Part shown: one piece after another, positions 35,881 to 47,551 of the stretch
How the letters are laid out: each line of letters starts with the position of its first letter
Position numbering within the stretch: position 1 is the stretch's first letter
Translations under genes and position numbers: made by a program
Source of the DNA: Setoptus koraiensis
Taxonomy: Eukaryota > Arthropoda
Length of the DNA: 64,000 nt
Reading direction: 5' to 3'
Assembly (NCBI GenBank): GCA_048013815.1
Contig: CM106586.1
Coordinates: 23,622,001 to 23,686,000 of the forward strand
Notes under the pieces: generated by a model
The model's input: only the letters and a program-made list of their open reading frames with translations
Databases searched by the model: none
What the model was told of the DNA's origin: nothing

Positions 35881-36283
35881 CTGGGTGTCCATTATAAAAC
35901 CGACAACTTTATTCATCTATAACTTCCGATCACCACGGTAGGGGGCGTTCAAACTTTTTCTCGGAGAATAAAAGTCAAAGGAGATTGGTTGGCAAGGATT
36001 CTGACATTTCTGACCCGTCGGGATAAGTTTGGACTCATTTCCATTAGGAGTGAACCATTGTTGCTGAATTTCGAAACGGGAATCAGTTTTGCAGTAAGTT
36101 TTTAAGCCAGAAATTCTTCATTCACTCGCGCTGCAGGTCTATGGTGCAACTCATAATGATGAGATCATTGTCAACCGATTACCTTTGAGTCACAGTCCTT
36201 GAAAAAAAGTTTGAGCGCCCCCTCACAGAGGGGTTCGGAAGTTATAGATGAATTAAGTTGTCGATTTTATAATGGACACCCAG
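35881..36283. mobile_element. 403-bp MITE with long terminal inverted repeats
   Basis: The left end begins CTGGGTGTCCATTATAAAA and the right end finishes with its exact complement. The first 49 bases of the two arms agree at 47 positions, and similarity resumes with GGGGGCG(C/T)TCAAACTTTTT to about 80 bases. No transposase is encoded in the 240 bp between the arms, so it is non-autonomous. The GGGTGTCC ends recall IS630/Tc1/mariner-like families, but the flanks (ATA on the left, TGC on the right) do not show a clean TA duplication. The superfamily is therefore uncertain. Confidence 0.88.
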
Positions 36284-39262
36284 TGCTTGAATCACATACA
36301 GTATAATGCAAGCTGTTTATTGTGTAAGGGAGCGAAATTCTTGTATTTTGCTCTACACCAGCTAGTCAATCTCTGGTCTAACGACATACTTTTGCTGATT
36401 CAAACACTTTGTACCTACGTCATACAAATTGTTGTTGTTGAGATAACTGTTGTTATTATTACCATTATTATTTTATTATTATTATTATTATTAATCTAGA
36501 CTAATAATTGGGCAATCATCGATATCAATCGATTAGCCTCACACTGCCGGTGCCCAGCACCACCGAGAGAATCCTTGCTTATAATCAATTCAATAGTTGG
36601 AACTACATTAGGCTTGTTATTATAACAATATAGGCATAATATGACATATAGATAGGAATGTGAATATGTACATCTAACAAGGTTACAAATGAATGCCACG
36701 AACCTCTCTTCTCTGGACAGTGCAAAAAATCCGAAACAATAGTGATGAATTAACTTGGTCGCTATTGTCGCCTATGTGCTGATTTTGTGTCTGATTCATC
36801 ATAATCGTGCCTATAACGTTAGAGTCATCCAACTGTAGATAAATGTCGATGATTATTCTTCATTTAAATATTGCTCTGTGAGCATCATGCATTGGAGGAT
36901 ATTGCTAATGTGGATGACGCTATTGTGGTTGCAACTTGCAATGCATTTCTTCGCTTTGTTCGAAGTGTAAGTGCGGATGAATCATTAACCAGTACAAAGA
37001 CGATCGATCTAACCATGAAGTGAAAGGAAGTCGTAATTTTCTTGCGTTCCCCATCGACTAAAAATAACTCCTTATTGAGCCATTTGTTCTTTGCAAGCCA
37101 TTTCGAGTATTTTGAGGGATGTGATTCGCAAATCAATTTCTAGCTTGCAGCGTATTGTGCTAGCTATGGATGGTATATAAGAATGCTACTACAGCAAACG
37201 CTTCCACCGGGTGATGTCTTGAGCTACGAGATCATGTCGATTTGCCGCTCGGTGGATCATGTTGTGCTGCCTCACTAAATTTACAGTTATATTTGCCACC
37301 ATGTTTGTTCAGCCTAACGTCTCACGGGAGATAGATTGGATTTTCAATGGGTCATCTTATTGTCGTGGGGCCGACCATAGAAGGTGGCCTTTATCCTCTC
37401 CACCTTGCACCTGCAAATCACGCACTTAAGCGGGTATTGATTATCCTGCAGTGCAACATATATTGTCCTGATAAAACAATAAAAGCAAACAGCACAATGT
37501 TTACAGGGGAAGGTCTGAACATCTACCTTGGCAGAAAAGCATATGGCGCACTAAGGATTTTTAAGAGTGAAAAATAGTATAGAAATAGTATGAGTTACTT
37601 TTGGCGATATTGGTAGGTGGTCACTGGAACTAGAACGATTCACAATCTTCTAAACAACTTACCGCTTCTTCTATGCTACGAGCTGACTCCATATCTATCT
37701 GACCATCAGCGCTCAACATCCGGACCTGAGAATAGATAGAAAAAATTGAGACAACATCCATTATATCACCTTGTTTCATCTACAGAATGTTGACCTCATA
37801 GCCGAGTAAAGAACTATACTACTGTAGCTGTGACAGGGTGTGCTACCAACGAATAAAGACACACAGTGTTAAAGCACGTATTAAATTACTGAACCTATTA
37901 ACGAACAAGGCCTCAAATCCTTGGGGACCCCTCGTTGATTAAAGCCAATAAGCTGTTAATTGCCAGCGCTTCTATCTGTTTAGATCCAGATTGTAGATCA
38001 AATAGTTATTTTGTTGTGTTGCGATAGCGGGCCTCACCATTTTAGGCTCGCTACTGCATCACAGGTACACCAATTTGGTGCACTATTTGAGTGCAGTTTT
38101 ATTCACCTGTGATCATCATCACCGACGTTGTTTATTGAAATTGCATATTATCGTCAGCAATTTCACCCACATTGCACGGCTTCTCTTGAGAGAGGCACGA
38201 GACTCACAACATGGGTTGGATTCATTCTCTTGGAATCATCTCATTAGCTAGATTAATCTTGGTCTGCTCTCTCACAGTCCTCAGATGGAGTGAACATGAC
38301 GGAACATGATGGTGATAAATTAAAGCAAACAGTAAAAGCGAAAACTATTCGAATATATCGGCAGAGAATTAATAGAAATTAATAAGGATATAATCGTTGT
38401 ATCCAATCGGTTGAGCAACTATTTATACTCGATATTCACGACCTGCTTATATTACAAAAATTTTCCTATATTCTACTATACATTGATGAAGCTTGATTCA
38501 CTAGATATACGAGATACTCCAGTCGGACTTCTCGCGAGCAAGCTAGAGGAAGGCTTCGAAAGCTCTGGCGGGTTAGCTCGAACGTGTAGAATCAAAGCCA
38601 AAGAAACTTGGGAAATGTTCTAATTGGAGTTCCTAATTGATTATGATAACCACCGGTATATCGTAATCAGTCGTCAGAGGCGCTCGTGACACTTAAGAAT
38701 TGCAAAGCCAACTATGAACTGTTCCATTAAAGATTTTTCTTTTCTGATTACTTGATCAAGCTCGCTGCGCTTTTTTAGCCAAAGGGGCGCATAGCCGGTT
38801 GCCTTGTTGACAATCCTGCGGGTGCAGAGATTCGCTACCCACTCACACTGATATATAGAAAGCAGAGCAGCGCCACCCTATCGTAGTTTTCAACAAGCTC
38901 GGTGGAGGAGAGCTCGAAAAGATGTGAAAACACAGCAGTTTAGTTGGTTGGGGCTGGAGATCGAGGCGAAAAAAAAAGATCGAAACGAGAAAGATCGTGA
39001 CCGAACAACGTGCCACAGTATAAGCTGCCATGTAAGCTATTTTACTGTCTGAAAGAATGACAGAAACACAATGTATAACTGATGTATCCTGAGTTGAGTC
39101 TAGCCCATTTGAAAATTGCTAATTTGAACTCTTTCTTTGGTCTTTCTACTACTTTAGAGTGCATGTCTTAGCAAGAGAATTTGCTGATTGCACGCCAGTA
39201 TAGCAAATAACAATGTATCTGGAGCTCGCTGGCCTGCACCCACGCACGCCAGCGAGCTCGTC

Positions 39263-39264
<2 letters not shown>

Positions 39265-39289
<25 letters not shown>
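39265..39289. repeat. GA dinucleotide repeat
   Basis: Perfect GA run of about 25 bases. Confidence 0.9.
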
Positions 39290-39294
<5 letters not shown>

Positions 39295-40865
39295 CGAAAG
39301 AATGCCTTTGGCGTGACTATGTTCGGAATAATCGAGTGAAACTACATGTGCATATGTATGCAGGCTGCGTTATAATGCAGTGTGGATGAAATTTGCATGA
39401 GACACGACGAAACAACAAAGTGCCTCATCTATTTATAAATTGATGGGGCCAATTGAATGCAGTTTAGTTCAGTGCACGAGTTGGCGGGCGAGGTTTCGGC
39501 AACTCAATGTCAATGTTGCAGTCTATCCAGATTTGTTGGTTTGCCAGTTCTGCGACCTCTGCTGTCTTTGTAGTCTCTGGCTGTTGGTGTCATGATATCC
39601 ATTAACATAAGAGAGGAGCTGCTGCACACTTAACTCGTGAGCCAGCCGGAGCCACTTGATGGCCCAGGGGCAATTGCCTAACTGGCCTAACTCGCTAATA
39701 TTACATTATGTTAGACGTTGTGTGTGTGTGTGTATGTGTGTGTTATTATTATATTGAGCAAGCTACCATGTTGGCCGGCACCACTAAGTACAGCCATGGT
39801 GGTGAGCCCTTAAGCTATAGTGGGTGGCATAGTGTGGCCTAGGGTCTATATGGGTGTATGGTGCAATTGACGACCCCATTGCAAGCGAAAGTGAATCAAG
39901 CGTCATGGAGCAAGCATAAAAGTGGGGCCAGTTTCCGAGATAAACGGATAAAAATAGGCAAAAATATGTTAATTACAGGCGCATAACATTGAGCTGCGCT
40001 GCTCGTACCCGTGGTGGGCCCCCCGTTTTTGGGGCTGCATAAAGGGCGCACACAAGCGGCCGATATACGATCTAACGATACAATACATAGACACAAGTTA
40101 TAAGCACGAGTATAACTGGCATCCAGATTGGATTAGCCGATGTGCATCTGATTGCTCTGCCGCTATCTGGGCTATCTCGGTCTAAGCGGGGGCCACTATC
40201 GAGAACATTGGCTACATCTGTCCGCGCGCTGGGCACATTGTAAAGGGATTAGTCAAAATTAAACTTGGTTTTCGCTCTCTCTCTCTCTCTCTCCCTACGA
40301 TTCTCTGGTTAGTACCATTGCTGGGGTTATTTGTGCGCGAGCAAAAATCATCGCGGCGTAAAGCCAGTGTAAAGTGGCCAAGAGAGGGGGAGAGTTATGT
40401 AATATGACGTTACATAACAGTTGGTAGAGCACTTGGCGCCAGCAGCCAAACAAAACTTTTCTTCTTTGCGCTTATTTCATATGTAGCTGACAGGATATTA
40501 GCGAAGAAAGCTAATGCTGTTATCGCGTGTGTGATGTTTTATATGTCAGAATTGGATACATTTGTTGCTGTTGTGTTATATATGAAACTAACACACTGTA
40601 TATATATATCCGTTTCAAATAAGTCATGGTGGTTGTTGTTTGGTCGGCTGGTTCGCCTAGCGACATGCTTGAGAGGCGACGCATGCACAACAATGCAGAC
40701 GACATAGTGACATGTTATTTGTAACAGTCCCTGTTGGCCGGCTGACACAAGCAATTGCAGCAAGCTTGCCAGCCAGTCGGTCAGCCACCAACAGTGCAGA
40801 GGAATTTTCGCTTCTCTAATGGTTAGTGGCGCTATTAGTGGACACAACGCACATACATATCTAAA

Positions 40866-40912
40866 TATCCACGGATCCACATATCCACACATCCACACAT
40901 CCACACATGCCC
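40866..40912. repeat. ATCCACAC-type tandem repeat
   Basis: About five copies of an 8-10-bp unit around CACATCCACA, including one GATCCACATATCC variant. Confidence 0.75.
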
Positions 40913-41722
40913 ATGGCCTATAGGCCAGCGTGTGGGGCCCCAAGTTGCACAATGAGCCACTGAATGAACGGTCTAACCAAACTCTAACTAGGCTCTAAAC
41001 TATGCTGATGAGTGGGCTTGATACAAAGGCCAGAGAGCGATCAACAGCGTGCATGCTAATGCAATGTATTATTACCAAGAATAAGAATAAATTATTTGTC
41101 TACCGCTAGCCATTTGTTTCCTCTCGCTCTCCCTTTTGCCTCTGGCTCCCCATTACTATTGCTATTGTTGTAGTTGTTGTCTTGCTTGTCCATCTTGAGT
41201 TTCTTTTCGCTCCCCATTCTCCCCATTGACTCTCTGTTATACTGAGAAAAGCTCTGTTATCTAACTGCATTAGTGTGTTAGCCAGACACTCAGCGCCAAA
41301 AACGTGAAAATGTGCAGTAGTGCCAGCAGTAGTGGTAGCAGCAGACCACAAAAGACACAATAAGAGATAATGGTTTCATATGAGAGCTTGATGATATTAG
41401 AATAGCATGCAAAATGAATGATGGCTTCGCTCTTTTTTTATGTTTTTCTTTGTACATCTTTATACAGCTTTGCACATCTTTCTATACTTTCCGCCCATAC
41501 ACTCACTCTATACCGTACATGTGTATGAATGTATATCTCTGAATACATCTCTGTATACACATTTGTCCATACAAATGCACACGGAGTGTTAGTTATTGGT
41601 ATGGTATCGCTAGTAGTGACAATATCACAATGATGACATTCACATAATGATTTGGGTGCCTGGTTGTGTCCGTAACACAGCAGCACACAGCCAACCAATT
41701 ATTATCATTTCGGGCAAATCGG

Positions 41723-41763
41723 GCCAACGGTCAGTCGGTACAGTTGGCCAACTGACCGTTGGC
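41723..41763. other. 13-bp stem hairpin with a nested palindrome
   Basis: GCCAACGGTCAGT pairs perfectly with ACTGACCGTTGGC across a 15-base spacer. The spacer, with the start of the right arm, forms a second palindrome, AGTTGGCCAACT, so two alternative foldings compete. Confidence 0.75.
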
Positions 41764-41880
41764 TCGAGTTGGCCAAAATCGGCGATTGTAATTTGCGAGT
41801 GTCGATAACTCGATCCAGTATTCACAATGCATATACCATGGTTGCTCCGAAGCGTGGAGCAACTAGGTGCCCAGTTACAT

Positions 41881-41950
41881 AGTGTTGGATAGTGTCGCTT
41901 AGTGTCGCGTAGTGTTGCATAGTGTCGCACAATGCTGCATAGTGTCACAT
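41881..41950. repeat. 10-bp minisatellite, 7 copies
   Basis: Seven consecutive decamers related to AGTGTCGCAT with no indels and one to four substitutions each. The period is close to one DNA helical turn. Confidence 0.95.
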
Positions 41951-43037
41951 AGGGGCGCTGCCACTTGTGTGGGAACAGGCGAAAAAGAGGAAAGGGAAAC
42001 TCAGAAACAAACGTTTACCTTTGATTCTGGCCGTGATTTCCATCATGATTTGAACGAGATAGGCGCCTTCGTTACACCCTGATGGCTGCCATTTGGCCAA
42101 TAACGAGAAATAAAAGCAAAAGGTTCCATTCTGGCCTCTAGCTGCAGCTCTGTTGCCACGTAGAGCTCGCTTTGGCCGAATATGTGTGTGCGTGTGTGTT
42201 TGGCCATTACGGTTACATAACGATCACCAACTAACGTTCATCTGTGGAGTATATGTATCGGCAGTTATGATTGCACTTACCAATCTCACGCACACTCACA
42301 ACAATGCACAGTCTGGCTAGAACCGGGCCGGGGAGATGAAGCTTGGATCTGGCTAGCCGGAGTAATCATGTTGCCTATATGTGCCCTGCGAGCAGATAGA
42401 GCCAGGACCCAGGGCTGTTTCAATTTCTATCTATTCATCTATCTATCACCGGAGATAACACACACACACCAAGGCAGCCAGTGAGGCGGCCCGCGACGCA
42501 CCGAAAACAACTAGATCGAGGGATGAGATTTATCACTACTGATTTATTTTCATCTGGCCAACAACGTGGAGGCCCGCTGGTTGAATTGGCCGCTAGTTTA
42601 GAGTGGAGGCCTCCAATGGCAGATAGCGAGCTGCTGGCTACATAGAGGAGATGGCAGCAGTGTGACAGTGTGTTAGCATGTAGATGGGAGATATAGGGAG
42701 ACGTGGGGAGATATCGGGAATACGTGTAGGGGAGACGGGGTGGGGGGGGGCAAGTAATTGGGCGAAGTAAGCAATGGGCACAAGTGGGGTACGCTTGTCG
42801 GTGTTGTTCGACGAGACCAACAACGTTCAGCACGTGCTCTTGGCAGTTGTGGCGCCATTTTCTTTGGCGTCGTGCCCACAACTCACGTCGCATAACGCAC
42901 ACACGCACACCATATCGGCGAGGCATCCATTTATTTATATGGCCAAGTCCACTGCAATTGCTGCTATATCTAGCTGCTGGTTTGGTTTTGGTTTGATTCA
43001 GTGCGTAGATGCCGGAATGTAAGAGAGCAAGCGAGAG

Positions 43038-43060
43038 TGAGAGAGAGAGAGAGAGAGAGA
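43038..43060. repeat. GA dinucleotide repeat
   Basis: Perfect GA run of about 23 bases. Confidence 0.9.
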
Positions 43061-44407
43061 CCAACACTTGTACGCCAATATTATTACGCAATGAGTGCTA
43101 TTGGCGCGCGACATAGCGATACAGCGACTTGCCCATTCCGTTATTCCTTGGCGAGCTGATAACGGCCCCCTCCCCCCGACTCGCAAGTGCACTGAGTGTG
43201 TGTCTGCAATTACATTCTGTGCCAGCTATGGGGCCCCTTTGCTGGTGGCTGGTGGAGCACGAGCCAGCCATTGCTGCAAGACATCATTTGATCGAAGCGA
43301 TGGGCAACATGGACCAACAAACGAGAGCCATCATCAATTTTCTTTCCTGCCTCTCTTTTATTTTCGTGACAACAGTCTGGTGCCAGTCGCTGTCCCAGTT
43401 AGAGTTGTCGCCAACATTTGCCGCTCTAACGTTGCTTGTTGAACTGGGTGTTGAATTTACAGCAAATACAAACACATAGAGCCCAGTTTGGCGGAACTAG
43501 TGGAGCATCACCGAGCATTGCAACGAAAGTCAACATTGTTTTTCAATGCCAACACTTTTCTACTCCACTCGCTGGTGCAATAGGTCGCTTTCAATTGGGC
43601 ACAGGCTCGCCAACAATATTAAACTAGCTAGCGGCAGCCACTACCTGGCAAAGATTGATTGCTGGCGTACGCTGGCACCAACCGCTGGCATCACTTGTCT
43701 GCACTTGTCCTCTAAAACTACTTGAACGGCTTGCTCATGAATCCGTCAGGCTGCTACCTTATACTACTCTGCTGGCATGCACTGGTGTGATGTTTGTTGG
43801 GGCCCCGTTGTTGAGCGTGCACCCTATAGACTGGCCAGACTGGTAGATGTGACCAGCGGCGAAAGCCAGCGGCCATTGGATATCGGTGCAGTGGTGTTAC
43901 TATATATGAATGAGTCTAAAATACGAGAATGAGAAGTGGCGAGAGAAAGGACTACACCCAATGCGTAGGCGTTTATATATAATGCGTGCCATAACTGTAA
44001 CTGGCCATTTCTAGTCGGTGGCAGCGTTCTCGGTGCATTGTATCATTGAGGTCCGAGTTGTTGTAGTTGTGCAATCGCTTAACTTAAGCGATCCCACGCA
44101 ACTACAAATCTGCAACCAACAGAGCAACAACGGATCAGCAACAACAAAAAACAAACTGAACAAACTGAGGAGCCAGCAAGAGAGCACAACATCTTGACAT
44201 AATGTGTTCCATTGTCGTTATAACTGTACACACTGTCTATACAGTTGAGTTATATACAAGAAGCGTCAACTCAGATGGCCACCTATTCGCTTCTGTGAAT
44301 GCCTCTTGAGAAAGGCTAGCAAAACAGCGACACCAACAAGGTAGATATATATCTACACAGTAGTGGTGGCAGTAGCAGTGGCAGTATTAGTAATATAAGT
44401 AACAGAA

Positions 44408-44438
44408 GTGGCGGTGGTGGTGGTGGTGGTGGTGGTGG
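44408..44438. repeat. GGT trinucleotide tract
   Basis: A nearly pure GGT run flanked by GCGGT and GGCTG. Confidence 0.9.
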
Positions 44439-45274
44439 CTGTGGTACACAATAGAGACATGACATTGTTAAGGTAGGTGCACTAGATGAACGACGCACAC
44501 GACAAAGGTATTGAAGCGCAGTGACAGGTGTCAAAGGATATTTCTAGCCTATCTATTCTGGCGAGCGCACACCTACGCTCACATACAGCAAGATAGATAC
44601 CCTCGGCCGATAGATAGACTCTGGAACGCGAACACACGCCAACACAAATAGCCTATAAGTAGGTAGCGAAGATGTTTTTTCATGGAACACTCACAACAAA
44701 TAGATAACTTGGTGTATTTCAAGCACATTCCAGCGGACATATTCCGTTGGTTTGTTAGAGCGTCGTGTCGTCACACAAGTCTGGCCAGGTATTTGTCTGG
44801 TGCTTGTAATGGTGGAATTAGTTAGAGGGAAGGAAAACATATACACGAGCCCTTTGTTTGTCCCTGTTGGCTCGAAAGGGAGACAAGCATAGAATAAGAT
44901 CGCTCTATGTTTTGCTTGTTACACCAAGCTTAGGGCTTGGCCAAAATTGACTGAATTTCACTTGTGATATTTATGTAATGTCAACCTGACTACTTTGAAT
45001 AGCAATGGTGGTACGACAAACAAACAAACAAACAAGTCGCCCCTATGGACCACGTAATAGTAAAGATTGACTCTCATAACTGACCTCAATTGTACCTTGA
45101 CCGATTGTACCAAGCGATGGCATGGCCATAGTACCAAACGCAAATGCCACCATGTATATCGTGCTCAAACGACATCAAAGCTGGCCATTGTATAGAGCCA
45201 GTTGCGGCAATGACCTATGGGTGTGTGACATAAGTGCTCGCAAACCAATATAATCCAGTTTTGGCAAACGTGAA

Positions 45275-46874
45275 TTAAAAGTTGTCAGGTGCAAAGGTAA
45301 CAAAGGATGTTGTCAGGCGGGGGTCAGCAACGACGAAATGCGTGTTGCTAAAGTAGTAATATATAATAATAAAAACATGGTGCTTTTGTTCTTTATGCCA
45401 CTCTGTTGTCGACATTGATTTTGGCCCCGCCATTCTATTCATATAGCGGCTAGATAAACTGAGATTGAGAAAAATAAACGACCAAACAACAACAGAGGCC
45501 AAATCTGGGCACGAGTCACAAAAACTATTATGAGAACTAGGTGTACATAAATATATTACTGGTGTATTAACCTCGACACGCCACTGTCGCTATCATCGCT
45601 TTAACTTGTGTTATGTTTTTATATGATTGGTGTGAACTAACTTACCAAAAGAAGATTCAGTTTTTCCATGAGAATAGTCCTTTGTTTGTAATTAAAGGTC
45701 CGTTTGCGTTGTTGGCTATTGAATAAACTGGCAAAATAAAAGCTATTTCGTAATGGAAATTCTCGCTCTTGTATCGAGCCAGCGGAGGACCCATTCGTCG
45801 ACGGACTATCGCTAGTTATTCCATCTATTGGTTGGTCATGTTGTATTTGCTGGCCGAATTGGTGCGAGTTAGGGTGAGGGTGAGAGTAATCATGGTTGCT
45901 AGGGATCTGGGTTGAACCAGAACTATCCGCTAAATCCAAAATGAGGCCGTCTAGTTTCGAGCTGGTGATTGTCGAACGGTAATTCTCCGAACCAAAGGCC
46001 CTTTTGCCTAAGGCGGAAAAACCATGCGATGACGAGGGATCCACTAAACGGGGGGAATGGGTATATATTTGAGGCCAGCCAGCATTATTATTGCTAAAAG
46101 AGGCATAGAGGTTGCTGTTGTTATCGGTTGGTGCAGTTTGATGGTGCTGGCTCATTCTAGTTCTAGCAGTTCTAAATCGTCTACTTATATACATTTTGGT
46201 TAGGAATATTTTGGCCTCGAGACACGTCTTCAACTGATCTATGAAGCCACTATTGTCGGGGATTCGCTGTTTCCTGTCCTTGTTCTTGCTGCTGCTGTTT
46301 TGGTCACCGTCGAACACTTTTTGCGTGTTCTTCTTTCCACGGATGTGAACTAAATTTAGGCAAGTGGCAAAGAATCGCCTCCTCTTTTTTCCTTTTTGAT
46401 GTTGCTGCTTGCCAATGGGCTCATCTTTTTGGTGTCGATCATCAAGATCAACTGATTGATGCTGATCAGCGTATTTTTGCCGCATTTTCTGGCTGTGACT
46501 AGACATTGGCGGCTGATAATGGTTTGATTGAGACGACAACGATGGCGACACCACCCTCTCAACTTTTTCTACTTCTTCTTCATGTTTCTTGGAGATGCAA
46601 TCGATGTAGTCAGCGCGACAAACATACCTAGATAATTCAGTCAAATCGTCGCTGATATTCGAACATAGTGCTTGATTGTTTTGATGTTGTTGCTGTCGTC
46701 TAAATCGAATTGAGTGGCAGTTTATATTTGTGTCGTCGCAATCATTTAGTGAAATAATCGAACCATTGTTCTTGTTACAGTTATATTTTGAGGAAGAAGA
46801 AGTGGTCGACAATAATAGATTGAGCATCATCTTTAGGCCGATTCGGGAAAGCCGTGACGAGTGATTAGTTACCA
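45275..46874 (-). CDS. Orphan gene or internal exon, low-complexity protein
   Basis: A 408-codon open exon runs from 46874 to 45651 on the minus strand. It has an acceptor (CTCTTTAG) at its upstream edge and a strong donor (GTAAGT) at its downstream edge, suggesting an internal exon. The first in-frame ATG is 15 codons in (GLKMMLNLLL). The product is rich in Ser, Asn, Gln and His, with basic patches (KGKKRRRF) and a more ordered central stretch around SGFIDQLKTCLEAKIFLTKMYISRRFRTARTRM-type residues. No family is recognised. Splicing the donor to a CAG at 45584-45586 (54-66-bp intron) would keep the frame open for another 102 codons to a TAA at 45275, but that segment differs in composition and is doubtful. 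Without splicing the protein ends LLLVS. Function unknown. Confidence 0.5.
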
Positions 46875-47551
46875 CTAAAGAGGTTCACTCTGTGGGAACA
46901 TGATTGCAACTAAAGTCCGAACTGATTGTTGCAAACGGGATTCCCTTATCCGTTACGTCGATTCTCGCACGTAGCAACTATGGCGCAGTCGCTCTCCGAC
47001 CCCAAGTCTGCACTACGTGTGACGCAACGTCAGAAACTATCGGGTTATTTGTGCACTGGTACTGCCTATCTCCCTCACTGATCATCAGGTCTTGCCTGGT
47101 GACCACTGCTTAATGAATCTATCTGAGCGGTTAACCACATTATAGGTCTGTCAATCTACAAGATGGATGGTTTGCTACATTAGCTGGCTGTCAGTGAAGT
47201 TTAAACTCAGCAACTTGATAACGGCATTTGCTCTCTTTACAGTCGGGACACTGTCCCAACAACCGCGGTCAAAGATACTCTTTAGCTCGCTGCAATTGCA
47301 TCTTCGATGCAATTCGAGAACCACGAATCAGTGTGAGTTTAATGGAGTGAATTTGCTGAACTAAAATGAGGCACATCCGGTTATCGGACAATCCTCACAG
47401 GACGGTGTTTTTCGAAGTCGAATAAACAAATAATGAAATGTAAGATTTGCAAAGTTACTTTGACATGCTTCCCATTTCAAAGCAACGTAATGTGATATAA
47501 ACATTTATTCTACAATTGAAACTCATGTGATCATTTCCAAGCTGCAAAACA
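46875..47551. other. Region between the orphan gene and KANSL1
   Basis: No gene recognised. It contains the KANSL1 poly(A) signal and a small hairpin near 47291-47309 (ATTGCATC and complement). Upstream exons of the orphan gene could lie here but none is clear. Confidence 0.5.
47504..47509 (-). terminator. Poly(A) signal of KANSL1
   Basis: AATAAA on the minus strand 43 bases past the stop codon. Confidence 0.7.

Larger units (their letters stand above)
36284..45274. other. Long region with no recognised gene
   Basis: Scattered short open frames exist but none has an ATG start plus a recognisable domain. The longest (42435-43091, minus) starts with TTG and is built partly on a (CT)n repeat. 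The DNA contains GA repeats (39265-39289, 43038-43060), a GGT tract (44408-44438), a 10-bp minisatellite (41881-41950), a long hairpin (41723-41763) and CTCF-like words at 38868-38881 and 41948-41962. A possible small exon on the minus strand near 45143-45065 was noticed but not accepted. Confidence 0.5.

Noticed and set aside
36885..37136. 83-codon minus-strand frame, possible transposon relic
   Set aside because: No transposase motif or terminal repeats; coding character too weak to support.
42435..43091. 218-codon minus-strand open frame
   Set aside because: It begins with TTG, its N-terminal Leu/Ser run comes from a (CT)n repeat, and no splice signals or family similarity support it.
45030..45160. 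Small minus-strand exon-like peptide with a GTCAGT donor
   Set aside because: Only about 23-36 codons, no good acceptor, stop codon close upstream, no recognisable family.
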